Numbered from the stretch's first letter, positions 26,549-36,078 are shown. The stretch is DNA of 64,000 nt from CAWBYL01 sp963793025 (GCA_963793025.1 CAWBYL010000009.1:496001-560000), one strand, 5' to 3'. The notes: generated by a model not told the origin, from the sequence alone. Translations and numbers: made by a program.

Positions 26549-27391
26549 TCACAGCGGGTGCTGCCCGGCCGTCACGGGGACCTCCACACCGGTCACGCCC
26601 CGGCCCCGCTCCGAGCAGAGGAACAGCACCGCCTCGGCGATGTCCTCGGGGTCGACGTGGCGACGCAGCGCAGCGGTCCGGGCCATCCGCGCCGACACGG
26701 TGTCGGCCGACTCTCCGGTGCGGCCGGCCACCAGCTCGAACATCTCGTCGAGCGGACCACCGGTGATGTAGCCCGGCGTCACCACGTTCACCCTGGTGCC
26801 CTGAGGTCCGAGCTCCTTCGCCATCGTCTTCGAGGCGGTCACGGCGGCGGACTTGGTGGCGGTGTAGGCGGCATGCCGGGCCGGGATCGAGTGCGTGCTG
26901 AAGCTGCTGACGTGCACGATCGACCCGCCCCCGCGGCTCGCCATCGAGCGAGCGGCGCAGCGGCTGACCTCCATGGTGCCGACCACGTTCACCTCGAAGG
27001 CCTGGCGCCACACAGCCCAGTCGGCGTCGTCGATGGCGATCTGCCCACCGCCCGCGGTGGCCACGGTCACCAGGGCGTCGACGCCACCAAGTCGTTCGAC
27101 GGCCTGCTCGACCAGGTTCGCGAGGGAGTCGGGATCGGCGAGGTCGGACACGATCGGCTCCAGGCGGCGCCCGGTCTGCGCCGCGATCTCCGCGGCGAGA
27201 TCCGCCAGTGGCTCGCCGCGTCGAGCCGACACCACCACGTCGGCGCCGTCTCGAGCGAACGCCAGAGCGCAGGCCCGCCCCACCCCCGGGCCCGCTCCGA
27301 CCACCATCGCCACCTTGCCGCTCAGGTCCCGTCGACCCCGCTCGTCGGTCCTGTGATCTCGTCTCCCCGTGGATGGGTCCGACTCGCTCAC
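26549..27391 (-). CDS. SDR-family oxidoreductase
   Basis: A 280-residue classical short-chain dehydrogenase. The coenzyme motif is GAGPGVGRACALAF, and the catalytic Ser, Tyr and Lys are in HVSSFSTHS and AAYTATKSAA. The C-terminal VTGVEVPVTAGQHPL matches the usual SDR end. The GTG start at 27391 overlaps the stop of the NTF2-like gene as GTGA, showing coupling; a longer ATG reading would add an Arg-rich tail overlapping that gene. It likely oxidises or reduces a hydroxyl/keto group on the same intermediate as its neighbours. Confidence 0.92.
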   Translation of the reverse strand: MSESDPSTGRRDHRTDERGRRDLSGKVAMVVGAGPGVGRACALAFARDGADVVVSARRGEPLADLAAEIAAQTGRRLEPIVSDLADPDSLANLVEQAVERLGGVDALVTVATAGGGQIAIDDADWAVWRQAFEVNVVGTMEVSRCAARSMASRGGGSIVHVSSFSTHSIPARHAAYTATKSAAVTASKTMAKELGPQGTRVNVVTPGYITGGPLDEMFELVAGRTGESADTVSARMARTAALRRHVDPEDIAEAVLFLCSERGRGVTGVEVPVTAGQHPL

Positions 27392-27849
27392 GGTCCGACG
27401 ACAGGTCGGTCCTCGGCGAACAGAATGTGGTTGTCCCGCCGTACGAAGCGCCAACCATCGGCGGTACGGCGGTACTCGTCGAGGTAGCGGATGGCCATCA
27501 CGTAGTCGAGCTTGCCGGTGCCATCGTCGGCGTCGTGGACGTGATGGGCCAGGCAGTAGGTCTCACCGCTGGCGGTGTCGCCGTCGAGCTCGACGTAGTG
27601 GTTGGCCACCACGTGCAGCGTCACGTCGTAGACCGACAGGCCGCCGAACGCGGTCGCGATGTCCTTCGGGCCGGTGCGTACCCGAAGCGGTTCATCGCTA
27701 CCCCGGTCGAACCCCCGCAGCACCCCGTCCGGAGCGAAGCAGGCGCCCGCAGCCGGACCATCGACTCGGTCCGCCGCCCGGGCGTAGTCGTCCACCAGCC
27801 GTCGAATGGCCAGCTGGTCGGCCAGCTCGTCCAGATCCAGATCCCCCAT
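27388..27849 (-). CDS. SnoaL/NTF2-like protein
   Basis: A 153-residue single NTF2-like domain (LAIRRLVDDYARAADRVDGP, LHVVANHYVELDGDTASGET, YCLAHHV, WRFVRRDNHILF). It closely parallels the SnoaL-like protein beside the Rieske gene, including the TYC/TYCVAHH strand. These cone-shaped folds act as isomerases, dehydratases or oxygenase small subunits. The ATG at 27849 begins the domain neatly; the ribosome site is weak. It heads a three-gene operon with an SDR and an LLM oxidoreductase and is divergent from an epoxide-hydrolase-like gene. Confidence 0.85.
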   Translation of the reverse strand: MGDLDLDELADQLAIRRLVDDYARAADRVDGPAAGACFAPDGVLRGFDRGSDEPLRVRTGPKDIATAFGGLSVYDVTLHVVANHYVELDGDTASGETYCLAHHVHDADDGTGKLDYVMAIRYLDEYRRTADGWRFVRRDNHILFAEDRPVVGP

Positions 27850-28088
27850 CAGCTGACCGAGCCGGCGTCTGCGTCGAGAGTGGCCTTCCAACCGATCATC
27901 TGTGCTCCTCACGCCGAGGTCCGTCACGCAGCGAGGTGACGCAGCGAGACCTCGTTCGCCAACTTGTTTCCATACGGTAGCATCTCGAATGTTGCGCCAC
28001 GACGACGCGACGCGAGCTGAGCAGGCGAATGGCCGGGCGACGCCTGGTCGCCCACACTGGGCGCGAGGTCGACCGGACAGGGGGGTCC
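27850..28088. promoter_or_regulatory. Divergent promoter region between NTF2-like operon and hydrolase gene
   Basis: A 239-bp gap with one AT-rich patch at about 27961-27995 containing CATACGGTAGCATCTCG. The ATACGGTA core also occurs in the MarR-gene intergenic region. No gene is seen here; both promoters must lie in this space. Confidence 0.35.
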
Positions 28089-29143
28089 ATGGCAGACGTA
28101 GACGAGGGGTGGGGGCGGTCGGAGTTCGTGCAGGCGGGTGGCCTACGGGTCCACGTCCGGACGCTCGGCGACCCTGAGGCTCCGCCAGTGGTGCTGCTCC
28201 ACGGGTTCCCCCAGGACTCGTGGATGTGGCGGCACCAGGCTCCGGTCCTCGCCGAGAGCTACCGCGTGATCGCACCCGACACCCGTGGCTTCGGGCACAC
28301 CGAGAAGACCCGGATCCGGGTGACCCGCGAGGTCCTCGGCAACGACCAGGTCGAGCTGCTCGACGCCCTCGGCATCGAACAGGCCGCGCTCGTCGGACAC
28401 GACTGGGGCGGGATCATCGCGTTCAAAGCAGCCGTGGACCACCCGGATCGGTTCAACCGGCTCGCCCTCATCGACACGCTCACCTCGGTCTGGACCCCCT
28501 GGGGCATCCATGGCTACTGGTTCAAGTGCGAGCCCCTCGCCGAGACCTTCTTCGAGCAGCACGGGCGCGCCTACATCCGCTCGGTGTTCGGCGGGGAACC
28601 TCACGAGTACGGAGGCCCACCAGAGGCACCGTGGGTCCCGGCCAAGGGCGGCGAAGCCATGGCGGGGTGGGATCCGAGGCGCTTCTACTCCCCGCCGACG
28701 TCGACCACTACGCCGAGGTCTTCGACGATCCGGACGTGTGGTTCAACGCCATCCAGTACTACCGCAACGCGTTGCCGTTCCACTTCGAGCACGAGGGACG
28801 GTTCGAGTTCGCGTCCAACCTCCAGGTCTGCGAGCTCTGGCACCACCCGCTCAGCGAACATCCCGACCGGGATCGCTTCCCGGTGTTCGCCCCCGAGGAC
28901 TGGCACAAGCGGTACGAACACCCGGCCCTGTACCTGTTCAGCGCCTTCCTCGTGCCGCAGGCGTTCAAGGACGGCTTCCCCGCCGACGACTACATGGTTG
29001 AGGGCAATCCCTACGCCGACTCTTTCCGCCGGCACTTCCCCGACCTGCGCTGCCGAGGCGCCCAGACCGGGCACTTCGTGCCCGAGGAGGATCCGGAGCG
29101 CACCAACCAGGTGCTCACCGACTTCCTCGCGGCGCGGATCTGA
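28089..29143 (+). CDS. Alpha/beta hydrolase, epoxide-hydrolase-like, frameshifted
   Basis: The first frame has the HGFPQDSWMW oxyanion motif and the nucleophile elbow LVGHDWGGIIAF with Asp as nucleophile, typical of epoxide hydrolases and haloalkane dehalogenases. After RRFYS the fold continues in another frame as ADVDHYAEVFDDPDVWFNAI to TGHFVPEEDPERTNQVL, with the catalytic His in GHFVPEE. Adding one base in the C-run at 28690-28693 restores a 351-residue enzyme. A homopolymer deletion suggests assembly error. The ATG at 28089 follows GGGGG. Expected reaction is hydrolysis of an epoxide formed by a monooxygenase. Confidence 0.82.
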
Positions 29144-29297
29144 GCCGATGGCCGCGTCCGGAGCTCGACTCGGTGTAGAGCTCGTCGGTGACACCGAACG
29201 AGGGACACCGCCGGCGGGTCCCGCACTCGTCGACTGAAGAAGCACCACGATGCTGCGGGTGACGTCGTCGCCCGCGGCCGAGACGAGGAGACTCACG

Positions 29298-30209
29298 ATG
29301 GGCATGTGTGACGGAACGGTGGCGCTGATCACCGGTGGAAGCCGAGGGATCGGACGAGCCACCGCTCTGCGACTGGCCCACGAAGGTGCCGACGTGGCGT
29401 TGGTGGCGCGGGACGTGGACGGGGAACGTCTCGGCCGCTCACTGGCCGCCACCGTCGAGGAGGTTCGTGGCATCGGGGTGCGGGCCATCGCGCTGCCCGG
29501 TGATCTGGCATCGCCCACGTTCGACCGGGCGTCGATCGTCGAGCAGACCGAGGCGGAGCTCGGGCCGATCGACATCCTCGTGAACAACGCAGCCATGTCG
29601 GTGTTCCGCAACGTCGCCGAGTGGGCCCCGGCCAAGGTGCGGCTGATGTTCGAGGTGAACGTGCTCGCCCCGTGGGAGCTCATCTCGGCGGCCGTGCCCG
29701 GCATGATCGAGCGCGACCGCGGCTGGATCGTGAACATCTCCTCGGGCGTCGGAGACCCCCAGAACCCTCGCCCCGGAGGTGCGGCCTACGGCGGAACCAA
29801 GGCGATGCTCGACCAGATGACGCGCTGCCTGGCCCTCGAGCTCGAAGGCACCAAGGTCGTGGCCAACGTGGTGTCGCCCCAAGGCGCATCCCGGACGGAG
29901 TTCGTCGATCAGCTGGTCCAGTCCGACACCCTCGAGGCCGGTCTCACCGAACCGCTCGAGGCCATGGCCGAGGCCGTACTGGCCCTCGCCACCGCACCGC
30001 CGGCGGTGCGGGGCGTCGTGATGCGCGACCTCGAACTGCTCGACCAACTCGGCCGACCCGTGATGGACCTCACCGGCACCAGCGTGCTGGACGGCTACGA
30101 CGCCTCGGACATCGCGTCGCACATCGCGTCGATGGCCGAGTCGTCCACCCACCAGGGAGATCTGCGCGGCGCCTGGGGTCAGAGCTGGACCACCGACTCC
30201 TCGGCCTGA
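29298..30209 (+). CDS. SDR-family oxidoreductase
   Basis: A 303-residue short-chain dehydrogenase with TGGSRGIGRATALRL, VNNAAMSVFRN, a catalytic Ser in VNISSGVGDPQ and Tyr/Lys in AAYGGTKAMLDQM, so the active site is complete. The ATG at 29298 has GAGGAG 8-10 nt upstream. A C-terminal extension of about 60 residues beyond the core is acidic and polar (YDASDIASHIASMAESS). It follows the hydrolase gene on the same strand and may share its transcript. Confidence 0.9.
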   Translation: MGMCDGTVALITGGSRGIGRATALRLAHEGADVALVARDVDGERLGRSLAATVEEVRGIGVRAIALPGDLASPTFDRASIVEQTEAELGPIDILVNNAAMSVFRNVAEWAPAKVRLMFEVNVLAPWELISAAVPGMIERDRGWIVNISSGVGDPQNPRPGGAAYGGTKAMLDQMTRCLALELEGTKVVANVVSPQGASRTEFVDQLVQSDTLEAGLTEPLEAMAEAVLALATAPPAVRGVVMRDLELLDQLGRPVMDLTGTSVLDGYDASDIASHIASMAESSTHQGDLRGAWGQSWTTDSSA

Positions 30210-30364
30210 GGTCGATGCCCAGCGAGGTCGCCGCCGGCTGCCAGCAAGCGGACCAGGCACCCATACCTGGTCGGCTGCGACGCCCTCACGAAGGCCTGGT
30301 GACACGGCCCCGTGGACAAGAAAGTCCTGGTAGAGGCCCAACCCACGCGTGGGCTGGCTGGTCG

Positions 30365-30448
30365 TGTCGGAGGGGGGACTTGAACCCCCACGCCCTTTCG
30401 GGCACTAGCCCCTCAAGCTAGCGCGTCTGCCAATTCCGCCACTCCGAC
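30365..30448 (-). tRNA. tRNA-Leu (anticodon GAG)
   Basis: An 84-nt class II tRNA. The acceptor stem GTCGGAG pairs with CTCCGAC, followed by discriminator A. The D-arm contains TGGCGGAATTGGCAGACGCG, the anticodon stem CTAGC/GCTAG encloses loop TTGAGGG with anticodon GAG, the variable arm is TGCCCGAAAGGGCG-like, and the T-loop is GTTCAAG. It reads CUC/CUU. No CCA is encoded directly. Confidence 0.96.
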
Positions 30449-30601
30449 GTGGCAAGCCCGGTGACGCCGAAGCGGCCGGTATGCGGAGGTGAAACATAGC
30501 CCACTGCCCCCACCCCTCCGCCAACCTGGGATCGGGAGCACGGCCGCGCCACCTCCGCTAGCAAGGGGGACGGCGGATCGACCGCCAGGAGGGGGTGGAC
30601 C

Positions 30602-30916
30602 ATGGCCGACGACGAGGTCTTCATGTTCAATGCGCTCTGGCTGAAGGGCGACGAAGGCAGGCGGAAGTACGCCGAGTACGGCCAGCGGGCCATGCAGCTG
30701 GTCGAAAGCCTCGGCGGCGGGATCGACTACGTCCTGTCCCCCGTCGACGCCGTCGACGACGACTTCATCCCCGACGTCCTCGCCGTGATCCGCTACCCGT
30801 CCCGTGAGGTCTTCGACGCCATGATGGCCAGCGACGAGTACGGGGAGTTCGCCCATCTGCGCACCGAGGCCGCCAGCCGCATGATCCTCACCGAGTGCAA
30901 GAAGGTCGAGCTGTGA
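30602..30916 (+). CDS. DUF1330-like protein (first of tandem pair)
   Basis: A 104-residue small alpha/beta-barrel protein of the DUF1330 type. FMFNALWLKGDEGRRKYAEY gives the first strand and helix; the tail VLAVIRYPSREVFDAMMASD matches the family. The next gene is a paralogue overlapping by 4 bp. DUF1330 proteins are ferredoxin-like dimers without established activity. It is probably translated with GGAGG about 15 nt upstream. Confidence 0.85.
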   Translation: MADDEVFMFNALWLKGDEGRRKYAEYGQRAMQLVESLGGGIDYVLSPVDAVDDDFIPDVLAVIRYPSREVFDAMMASDEYGEFAHLRTEAASRMILTECKKVEL

Positions 30917-31263
30917 CACCCGTCAGTGCGACGAGTGACACGACCATCTACGTACTCAACGTCTTGTGGTTCAAGCCCGGCGGCGCCGAGCGCTACCAGG
31001 ACTACCTCGCCGCCAGCCGCCCCCTGGTCGAAGGTCGCGGGGGCCGGTTCCTCGAGCCCTACACCGTGCTCGAGGCATGGGAGGGCGACATCGACGCCGA
31101 CCTCGTCTTCTACGGTCGGTACCCGTCCAAGGAGGCCCTGCTCGACATGCTCTCGAGCGACGAGTACCAGGCCATCGCCCACCTCCGCCAGGAGGCGGTC
31201 GAGCGCTCGATGACCTCGATCTGCGCCACTGCCCCGGCGACCTCAGCGGTCCCGCGGCCCTAG
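30913..31263 (+). CDS. DUF1330-like protein (second of tandem pair)
   Basis: A 116-residue paralogue of the preceding gene with the same layout (IYVLNVLWFKPGGAERYQDY, LVFYGRYPSKEALLDMLSSD, EYQAIAHLRQEAVE). The GTG at 30913 overlaps the upstream stop as GTGA. The equivalent position of the first protein reads MMASDEYGEFAHLRTEA, showing descent from a duplication. The pair may form a heterodimer. It converges with the carotenoid-oxygenase-like gene, leaving one base between stops. Confidence 0.85.
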   Translation: MTPVSATSDTTIYVLNVLWFKPGGAERYQDYLAASRPLVEGRGGRFLEPYTVLEAWEGDIDADLVFYGRYPSKEALLDMLSSDEYQAIAHLRQEAVERSMTSICATAPATSAVPRP

Positions 31264-31264
31264 C

Positions 31265-32683
31265 TCAGGACAGACCAGGCATCCAGTTGCCGTGCAGGCC
31301 GTTGGGCACCCGCTGGGGCATGCGCACCCGGGCCACCGGCTCGGACGGGAACGAGGCGGCGTCCCAGATCACGAACCACGATCGAGTGGCGTCGTGGTCG
31401 GTGGCGAAGGCGACGTACCACCCGTCGAGCTCGGCATCCCCTTCGGCGGCGACGGAGCCGGCACGAGGGGCGTGCACCACCTCACCGAAGACCAGGTCGC
31501 TGTCGATGTGAAGGGATTCGCCGGTCGCCATGTCGTAACGGGTGAGCCGGTCGAACTCCCCGTTCAGCAGACCGGGACGGCCGGTCTTGCGAGACATCGT
31601 GACGTAGCGGTGCGCTCGACCGGTGCGCCGATCGTCGATGCGGGCGAACTCGCCCGGCACCACGTCGAGATGGGTGAGCTCGACCTTGCCGCTGTCGGGG
31701 CCGAGCCGGGCTCGGGTGAAGCCGCCTCGACGGGCCGGGTCGGGGGTGAGCGAGAACCCGTTCCACCACGGGAAGTCCAAGACGACGTCGTCGCCGTCGT
31801 CGTACGCGTTCCCGTAGTGCCACACGAAGAACGGATCGGTGTGCATCCACTTCGGCGGACCACCGTCGCGAGGGATGCAGACGATGCGGGTACCGAGCTC
31901 GGGTCGCCAGGCCAGCACGTTGCCGCCCTTGGCCATGGCGTCCAGGTCGAACACGACCGGGGCGAGCACCAACACCAGGTAGCGCTCGGTGATGGTGCAG
32001 TCGTGGATCATGTATCCGTCGTCCACACCGTCGACGACGTGGGGGCCTTGCGTGATCTCACCGTCGGCACCGACGACGGCCCATCGCAGGAACGGCGCCT
32101 CGATGTCGTAGCCGAACACGACCATGTCCCCGGTCACCGGATCGATCCGAGGGTGGGCCGTGAGCGTCGTCATCTTCCCGCCGAAGTCGAAGAGCCCGAC
32201 GGTCTCGAGCTCCGGCGTGATCTGGTAGGCCGGCAGCGCCTCGCTCAGGGCGAGAAGCCGCCCGGCATGGTGCACGACGTTGATGAACGGATCGAGCTTG
32301 AACGGCCAGCCCGGGTCCGGGTCGGGCCCGAGCAAGTCGGGATCGACGAACGCCGGGGTCATCAGGCCGCCGAACACGTCATGGCCGGCGGCGATCTCGG
32401 CGGCCATGCCCTTGGTGCGTACCCACCGGTTCTTGTAGCGAGCACCGCCCTCGCCGTCGAACCAGATGCCGTGCACCATCCCGTCGCCCTCCATCGGGAA
32501 CGTGTAGCTCCCGAGGGACGGGTACATCAGGTTCGGGCCGTTGCGCAGGTAGGCGCCCACCAGTCCCTCGGGCAGCGTCCCCTCCACCTCGAGCTGGTCG
32601 ACCTCGATCTCCTCGGTGACTGGCGCGAAGCGACCCGTGAGATACGGGTGCGTCGCCATGTCGATCGGAACCAGGTCCGTCAT
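31265..32683 (-). CDS. Carotenoid oxygenase (RPE65) family protein
   Basis: A 472-residue seven-bladed propeller dioxygenase. The four Fe(II)-binding His residues can be seen, one per expected strand: TAHPRID, YMIHDCTIT, FVWHYGNAY and NGLHGNW at the C-terminus. FGEVVHAPRAG precedes the last region. The family cleaves double bonds of carotenoids, stilbenes or lignin-derived compounds. I prefer the ATG at 32683, since GAAGGA lies too close to the ATG at 32689. It lies downstream of a P450 on the same strand with a 70-bp gap, so the two may act together on an apocarotenoid or stilbene-like substrate. Confidence 0.92.
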   Translation of the reverse strand: MTDLVPIDMATHPYLTGRFAPVTEEIEVDQLEVEGTLPEGLVGAYLRNGPNLMYPSLGSYTFPMEGDGMVHGIWFDGEGGARYKNRWVRTKGMAAEIAAGHDVFGGLMTPAFVDPDLLGPDPDPGWPFKLDPFINVVHHAGRLLALSEALPAYQITPELETVGLFDFGGKMTTLTAHPRIDPVTGDMVVFGYDIEAPFLRWAVVGADGEITQGPHVVDGVDDGYMIHDCTITERYLVLVLAPVVFDLDAMAKGGNVLAWRPELGTRIVCIPRDGGPPKWMHTDPFFVWHYGNAYDDGDDVVLDFPWWNGFSLTPDPARRGGFTRARLGPDSGKVELTHLDVVPGEFARIDDRRTGRAHRYVTMSRKTGRPGLLNGEFDRLTRYDMATGESLHIDSDLVFGEVVHAPRAGSVAAEGDAELDGWYVAFATDHDATRSWFVIWDAASFPSEPVARVRMPQRVPNGLHGNWMPGLS

Positions 32684-32752
32684 TTCCATTCCTTCGCCTC
32701 GACGTCTCGGAGCGGCCGTCGTGGCCGCCTCGAGAAGATCGGTGCGTCGCGC

Positions 32753-34024
32753 TCAGGTCCTTAGTTCGTAGCGCAGAGGAAGCCGGTTCAGTCCGATGCC
32801 GACCGGCACGGCCAGACCGGGCACCGACCAGCGAATCCCGCCCTCGTCGGGCGGTTCCTGGTCGATCGCCAAGCTGTCCAGCCTGGCGAGGATCTCGCGC
32901 AGGATCACGGTGACCTCCCGCTTGGCCAGGTTGGCCCCGAGGCAGTAGTGCGGGCCTCCCCCGCCGAAGGCCACGTGGTGGTTCGGTGTCCGGGTGATGT
33001 CGAAACGGAACGGGTCGGCGAAGGTGGCGGCGTCCCGGTTGGCCGCCGGCCAGAACATGGCGACGGGCAGGCCGCCCTCCATGCCGACGCCGCCGACCTC
33101 GGTGTCGTCGGCGACCGTGCGTCGGTGGTAGAGCACCGGGCTCGACCATCGGAGGATCTCGTCGACCGCGGTGCTCATCAACTCGGGTTCGGCTCGGAGG
33201 CGAGCCAGCTGATCCGGGTGCTCGATGAGGGTCTTGAGGCCGATGGCGATGGCGTTGCGGGTGGTCTCGGATCCGGCGATCGACAGGATCAGGAACCACA
33301 GGTCGAGCTCGATCTCGCTGAGCGCCGTCGTGGCGCCGTCGTCGAGGGTGAGTTGGGCGTGCACCAGCGCGGACCAGACGTCGTCTTCGGGGGCGTCGCG
33401 CCGGGTCGAGCTGAGGGCGTGGGCGTAGAGGAGCAGACGATGCTGCGCCGCCCGGTTCTCCTCGGCCGGCACACCCGACTCCGGGTCGAACGCCTGCAAC
33501 ATGAACGCGGTGTCGGCGAACACCGCCGGGCGGTCCTCGACCGGGATGCCCACGATGTCGGCGATCACGTGCAGGGGTAGCAGCTCGGCGACCTCGCTGA
33601 CGAACTCACAACGATCCCGATCGGCCAGCGAGTCGACGATGCTGACGGCCCACTGATCCATCATCTCGTCGAGGCGGGCCACCATCCGCGGCGTGAACCC
33701 GAGGCTCACCAGGCGGCGGAACCGGCTCTGCACCGGCGGATCGGAGGTGACGATCGACTCACCCCGGCGATCCTCAGCTGTGTCCCGCAACGAGCTCCCG
33801 TCCAGCGCGCCGAACCGCTGAGGGTCGCGGCTGACCTCCTGCACGACGTCGTGCCGGGCGACCACGTAGAAGCCGGTGTCGCGCAGCTCCTCGACGCCGG
33901 GGGTGAGCGGGTGCCACCACACCGGCTCCTCGGTGAGGAAGGCGAGCTCGTCGAAGGGGAACCCGTGGCGGTAGAGGTCGCGATCGGTCAGATCGAGGCC
34001 CAGCTCCTGTGCCACTCTCGCCAT
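32753..34024 (-). CDS. Cytochrome P450
   Basis: A 423-residue P450 with haem loop FGGGGPHYCLGANLAKRE (Cys about 361), I-helix LSIAGSETTRNAIA and K-helix VDEILRWSSP. The phrases VTSDPPVQSRFRRLVSLGFT, AMFWPAANRDAATF and FDITRTPNHHVAFGGG resemble the actinobacterial steroid/terpenoid-oxidising families such as CYP125/CYP142. That is a resemblance only. No ferredoxin or reductase gene is adjacent. It precedes the carotenoid-oxygenase-like gene on the same strand. Confidence 0.93.
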   Translation of the reverse strand: MARVAQELGLDLTDRDLYRHGFPFDELAFLTEEPVWWHPLTPGVEELRDTGFYVVARHDVVQEVSRDPQRFGALDGSSLRDTAEDRRGESIVTSDPPVQSRFRRLVSLGFTPRMVARLDEMMDQWAVSIVDSLADRDRCEFVSEVAELLPLHVIADIVGIPVEDRPAVFADTAFMLQAFDPESGVPAEENRAAQHRLLLYAHALSSTRRDAPEDDVWSALVHAQLTLDDGATTALSEIELDLWFLILSIAGSETTRNAIAIGLKTLIEHPDQLARLRAEPELMSTAVDEILRWSSPVLYHRRTVADDTEVGGVGMEGGLPVAMFWPAANRDAATFADPFRFDITRTPNHHVAFGGGGPHYCLGANLAKREVTVILREILARLDSLAIDQEPPDEGGIRWSVPGLAVPVGIGLNRLPLRYELRT

Positions 34025-34083
34025 CCGTCCCCCTCGGGCTCGACTGGCGCCACGCTAGCCAGGACCCTCCGCCCCGGGGAGCC

Positions 34084-34197
34084 CCCACACCGGAGGCAGA
34101 ATCTCGTCCCGAACCCCGAGATCCACCTCAGGCCACACCGGCCCACCCACACCGGAGGCGGAAAACCGGCGGGAACCCGGAGATCTGCCTCCGGGGC
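34084..34197. repeat. Two tandem imperfect palindromic units, 62-bp period
   Basis: CCCACACCGGAGGC occurs at 34084 and again at 34146. In each unit it is followed about 30 nt later by a partial complement (GAGATC, then CACCTC or TGCCTCCGG), so each copy can fold into a hairpin. The array sits in the gap between the P450 start and the end of pepF. It may serve as a terminator for pepF or be a REP-like dispersed element. Confidence 0.65.
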
Positions 34198-34212
34198 CGA
34201 AAGGGCGAGGGC

Positions 34213-36027
34213 TCAGAGGCGGCCCGCGTCCCGTGCGGCGGCCTCGGCGGCGGAGAGCTGGCCGTCGATGATGGCCAGTCCGCCGTCCCAGAAGCCCGGA
34301 TCGGCGAGGTCGACCCCCACGATGCGACCGAGGTCCTCGGGGGCCATGGAACCGCCGGCCCGCAGGAGGTCCAGGTACGCGGGCACGAAGGCCGCGCCTT
34401 CGGCCTCGTAGCGGGCGTACACCGCCAGGGCCAGCAGCTGACCGTAGGCGTAGGCGTACACGTAGCCCGGCGAACCGATGAAGTGCGGGATGTAGCTCCA
34501 CCAGGTGCGGTACCCGGGGGTGAGCTCGACCGCGTCGCCGAGCATCGCCCGCTGGGTCGTCTCCCAGTGATCGCCGAAGTCCTCGACCGAGACCTCCCCG
34601 ACCGTGCGCCGATGGGTGTGCACCGCGTCCTCGAAGCGGTTCATGGCGACCTGGCGGAACACCGTGGCGATCTGCCCCTCCAGGCTCTCGGCCAACAGGG
34701 CGAGCCGGGCCGCGGGATCGGTGGTGTCGGAGAGCAGCCGGCCGAAGGTCACGGTCTCGCCGAAGACCGACGCCGTCTCGGCCAGGGTGAGCGGCGTGCT
34801 CTGGTGGAACACGCCCTGCTCCCGAGCCAGATAGGCGTGCAGCCCGTGGCCCAACTCGTGGGCCAGCGTCAGCACGTCGCGTCGCCGACTCGTCCAGTTG
34901 AGGAGCAGGTACGGGTGAGCACTGGGCACCGTGTAGGAGCAGAATGCTCCGGGCCGTTTGCCCGGACGCACCGGCGCGTCGATCCAGTTCTCGTCGATGA
35001 AGGTGCGCACCACGCCGGCCAACTCGCCGGAGAACGATCCGTAGGCGTCGAGCACGACATCGGTGGCCTGTGACCACGCGAACTCCTCCTCGACGTCGGC
35101 GATCGAGGCGTTGCGGTCGTAGTCGGCGATCTTGTCGACGCCGAGCATCTGCGCCTTCAGGGCGTACCAACGCTGGGGGATGTCGTAGCGGGCGACCACC
35201 GAGTCGACCAGCGCCTGCACCGAAGCGTCGCTGGCCTGGTTCGACAGGTTCCGACTGGCCACCCATGAATCGAAGTGACGCAGGCGATCGTCCGTGGACT
35301 TGTCGGCCATCAGGGTGTTGAAGACGAAGGCCCTGGTGCGCAGGCCCGGTTCCAGACCGACGGTGACCGCTTCGGCGGCGAGGCGCCGGTCGTCCCGGCT
35401 CGGTGAGCCGAGGCGGCTCAGGGCCTGCTCGAGGCTCGTCGGGCCGTCGGGGAGGTCGACGACGATGGCCGACGTGAGCTCGTCGAACAGACGACTCCAC
35501 GCCGCCGCGCCGCTCACGCTCTTCTCGGTGAGGATCTTCTCCTCCGGCTCGGTGAGCAGGTGCGGGCGGAAGCGACGAGCAGACTGCAGGTAGTAACGGC
35601 AGAAGGCGAGCTCGGACGAGGTGGTGAGCTCGGCGGCGCGGTCCTCGTCGACCTCGGCCCACTCGAGCTCCAGGAACAGGATGCGGGTGGAGATCGCGGT
35701 GGCGTCCTCCTGGAACTTCTGCATCGCCGCCCCCCGCTCCGGGTCCGACGTGTCGACCGAGAACCGAAGGCTCACGTACGACCCCGCTCGCCCGATGGCG
35801 TCCTCCAGCTCGGCGAGGTCACCCATGACCACGGCCAGCTCGGCGGCCGACAGCGCCGCTATCGACCCGCGGGCCCCCTCGATGCGACCGGCGGCGGCGT
35901 CGGCTCGCTCCATCAGGGTGGCCACCCCGTCCGGTCCCCGGCCGTCGACCAGGGGCTCGAGGTCCCACGCCACGTCCGAGGCGAGGAGATCGGGGTCGGG
36001 CACGAGTGCGTCGTCGAGAGCCGTCAT
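34213..36027 (-). CDS. pepF: Oligoendopeptidase F (M3 metallopeptidase)
   Basis: A 604-residue cytoplasmic zinc endopeptidase of the M3B (PepF) group, which degrades short peptides. The zinc motif LAHELGHGLHAYLA lies near residue 388, and the third ligand Glu is expected in TLAETASVFGET. The C-terminal NRFEDAVHTHRR, FIGSPGYVYAYAYGQLLALA and GGSMAPEDLGRIVGVDL are conserved PepF blocks. Length is normal for the family. The ATG at 36027 is used; a GTG two codons upstream is an alternative. It stands alone, followed by the tandem hairpins. Confidence 0.95.
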   Translation of the reverse strand: MTALDDALVPDPDLLASDVAWDLEPLVDGRGPDGVATLMERADAAAGRIEGARGSIAALSAAELAVVMGDLAELEDAIGRAGSYVSLRFSVDTSDPERGAAMQKFQEDATAISTRILFLELEWAEVDEDRAAELTTSSELAFCRYYLQSARRFRPHLLTEPEEKILTEKSVSGAAAWSRLFDELTSAIVVDLPDGPTSLEQALSRLGSPSRDDRRLAAEAVTVGLEPGLRTRAFVFNTLMADKSTDDRLRHFDSWVASRNLSNQASDASVQALVDSVVARYDIPQRWYALKAQMLGVDKIADYDRNASIADVEEEFAWSQATDVVLDAYGSFSGELAGVVRTFIDENWIDAPVRPGKRPGAFCSYTVPSAHPYLLLNWTSRRRDVLTLAHELGHGLHAYLAREQGVFHQSTPLTLAETASVFGETVTFGRLLSDTTDPAARLALLAESLEGQIATVFRQVAMNRFEDAVHTHRRTVGEVSVEDFGDHWETTQRAMLGDAVELTPGYRTWWSYIPHFIGSPGYVYAYAYGQLLALAVYARYEAEGAAFVPAYLDLLRAGGSMAPEDLGRIVGVDLADPGFWDGGLAIIDGQLSAAEAAARDAGRL

Positions 36028-36078
36028 GCCCACGAGGCTAGAGGTCCGACCCCGCCGCCGGACACCGATCGATCGAGC

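Noticed and set aside
30300..30364. CCCACGCGTGGG palindrome beside the tRNA as an attachment site
   Set aside because: It is a small hairpin 3' of the tRNA, probably its terminator; no integrase or duplicated tRNA end is present.
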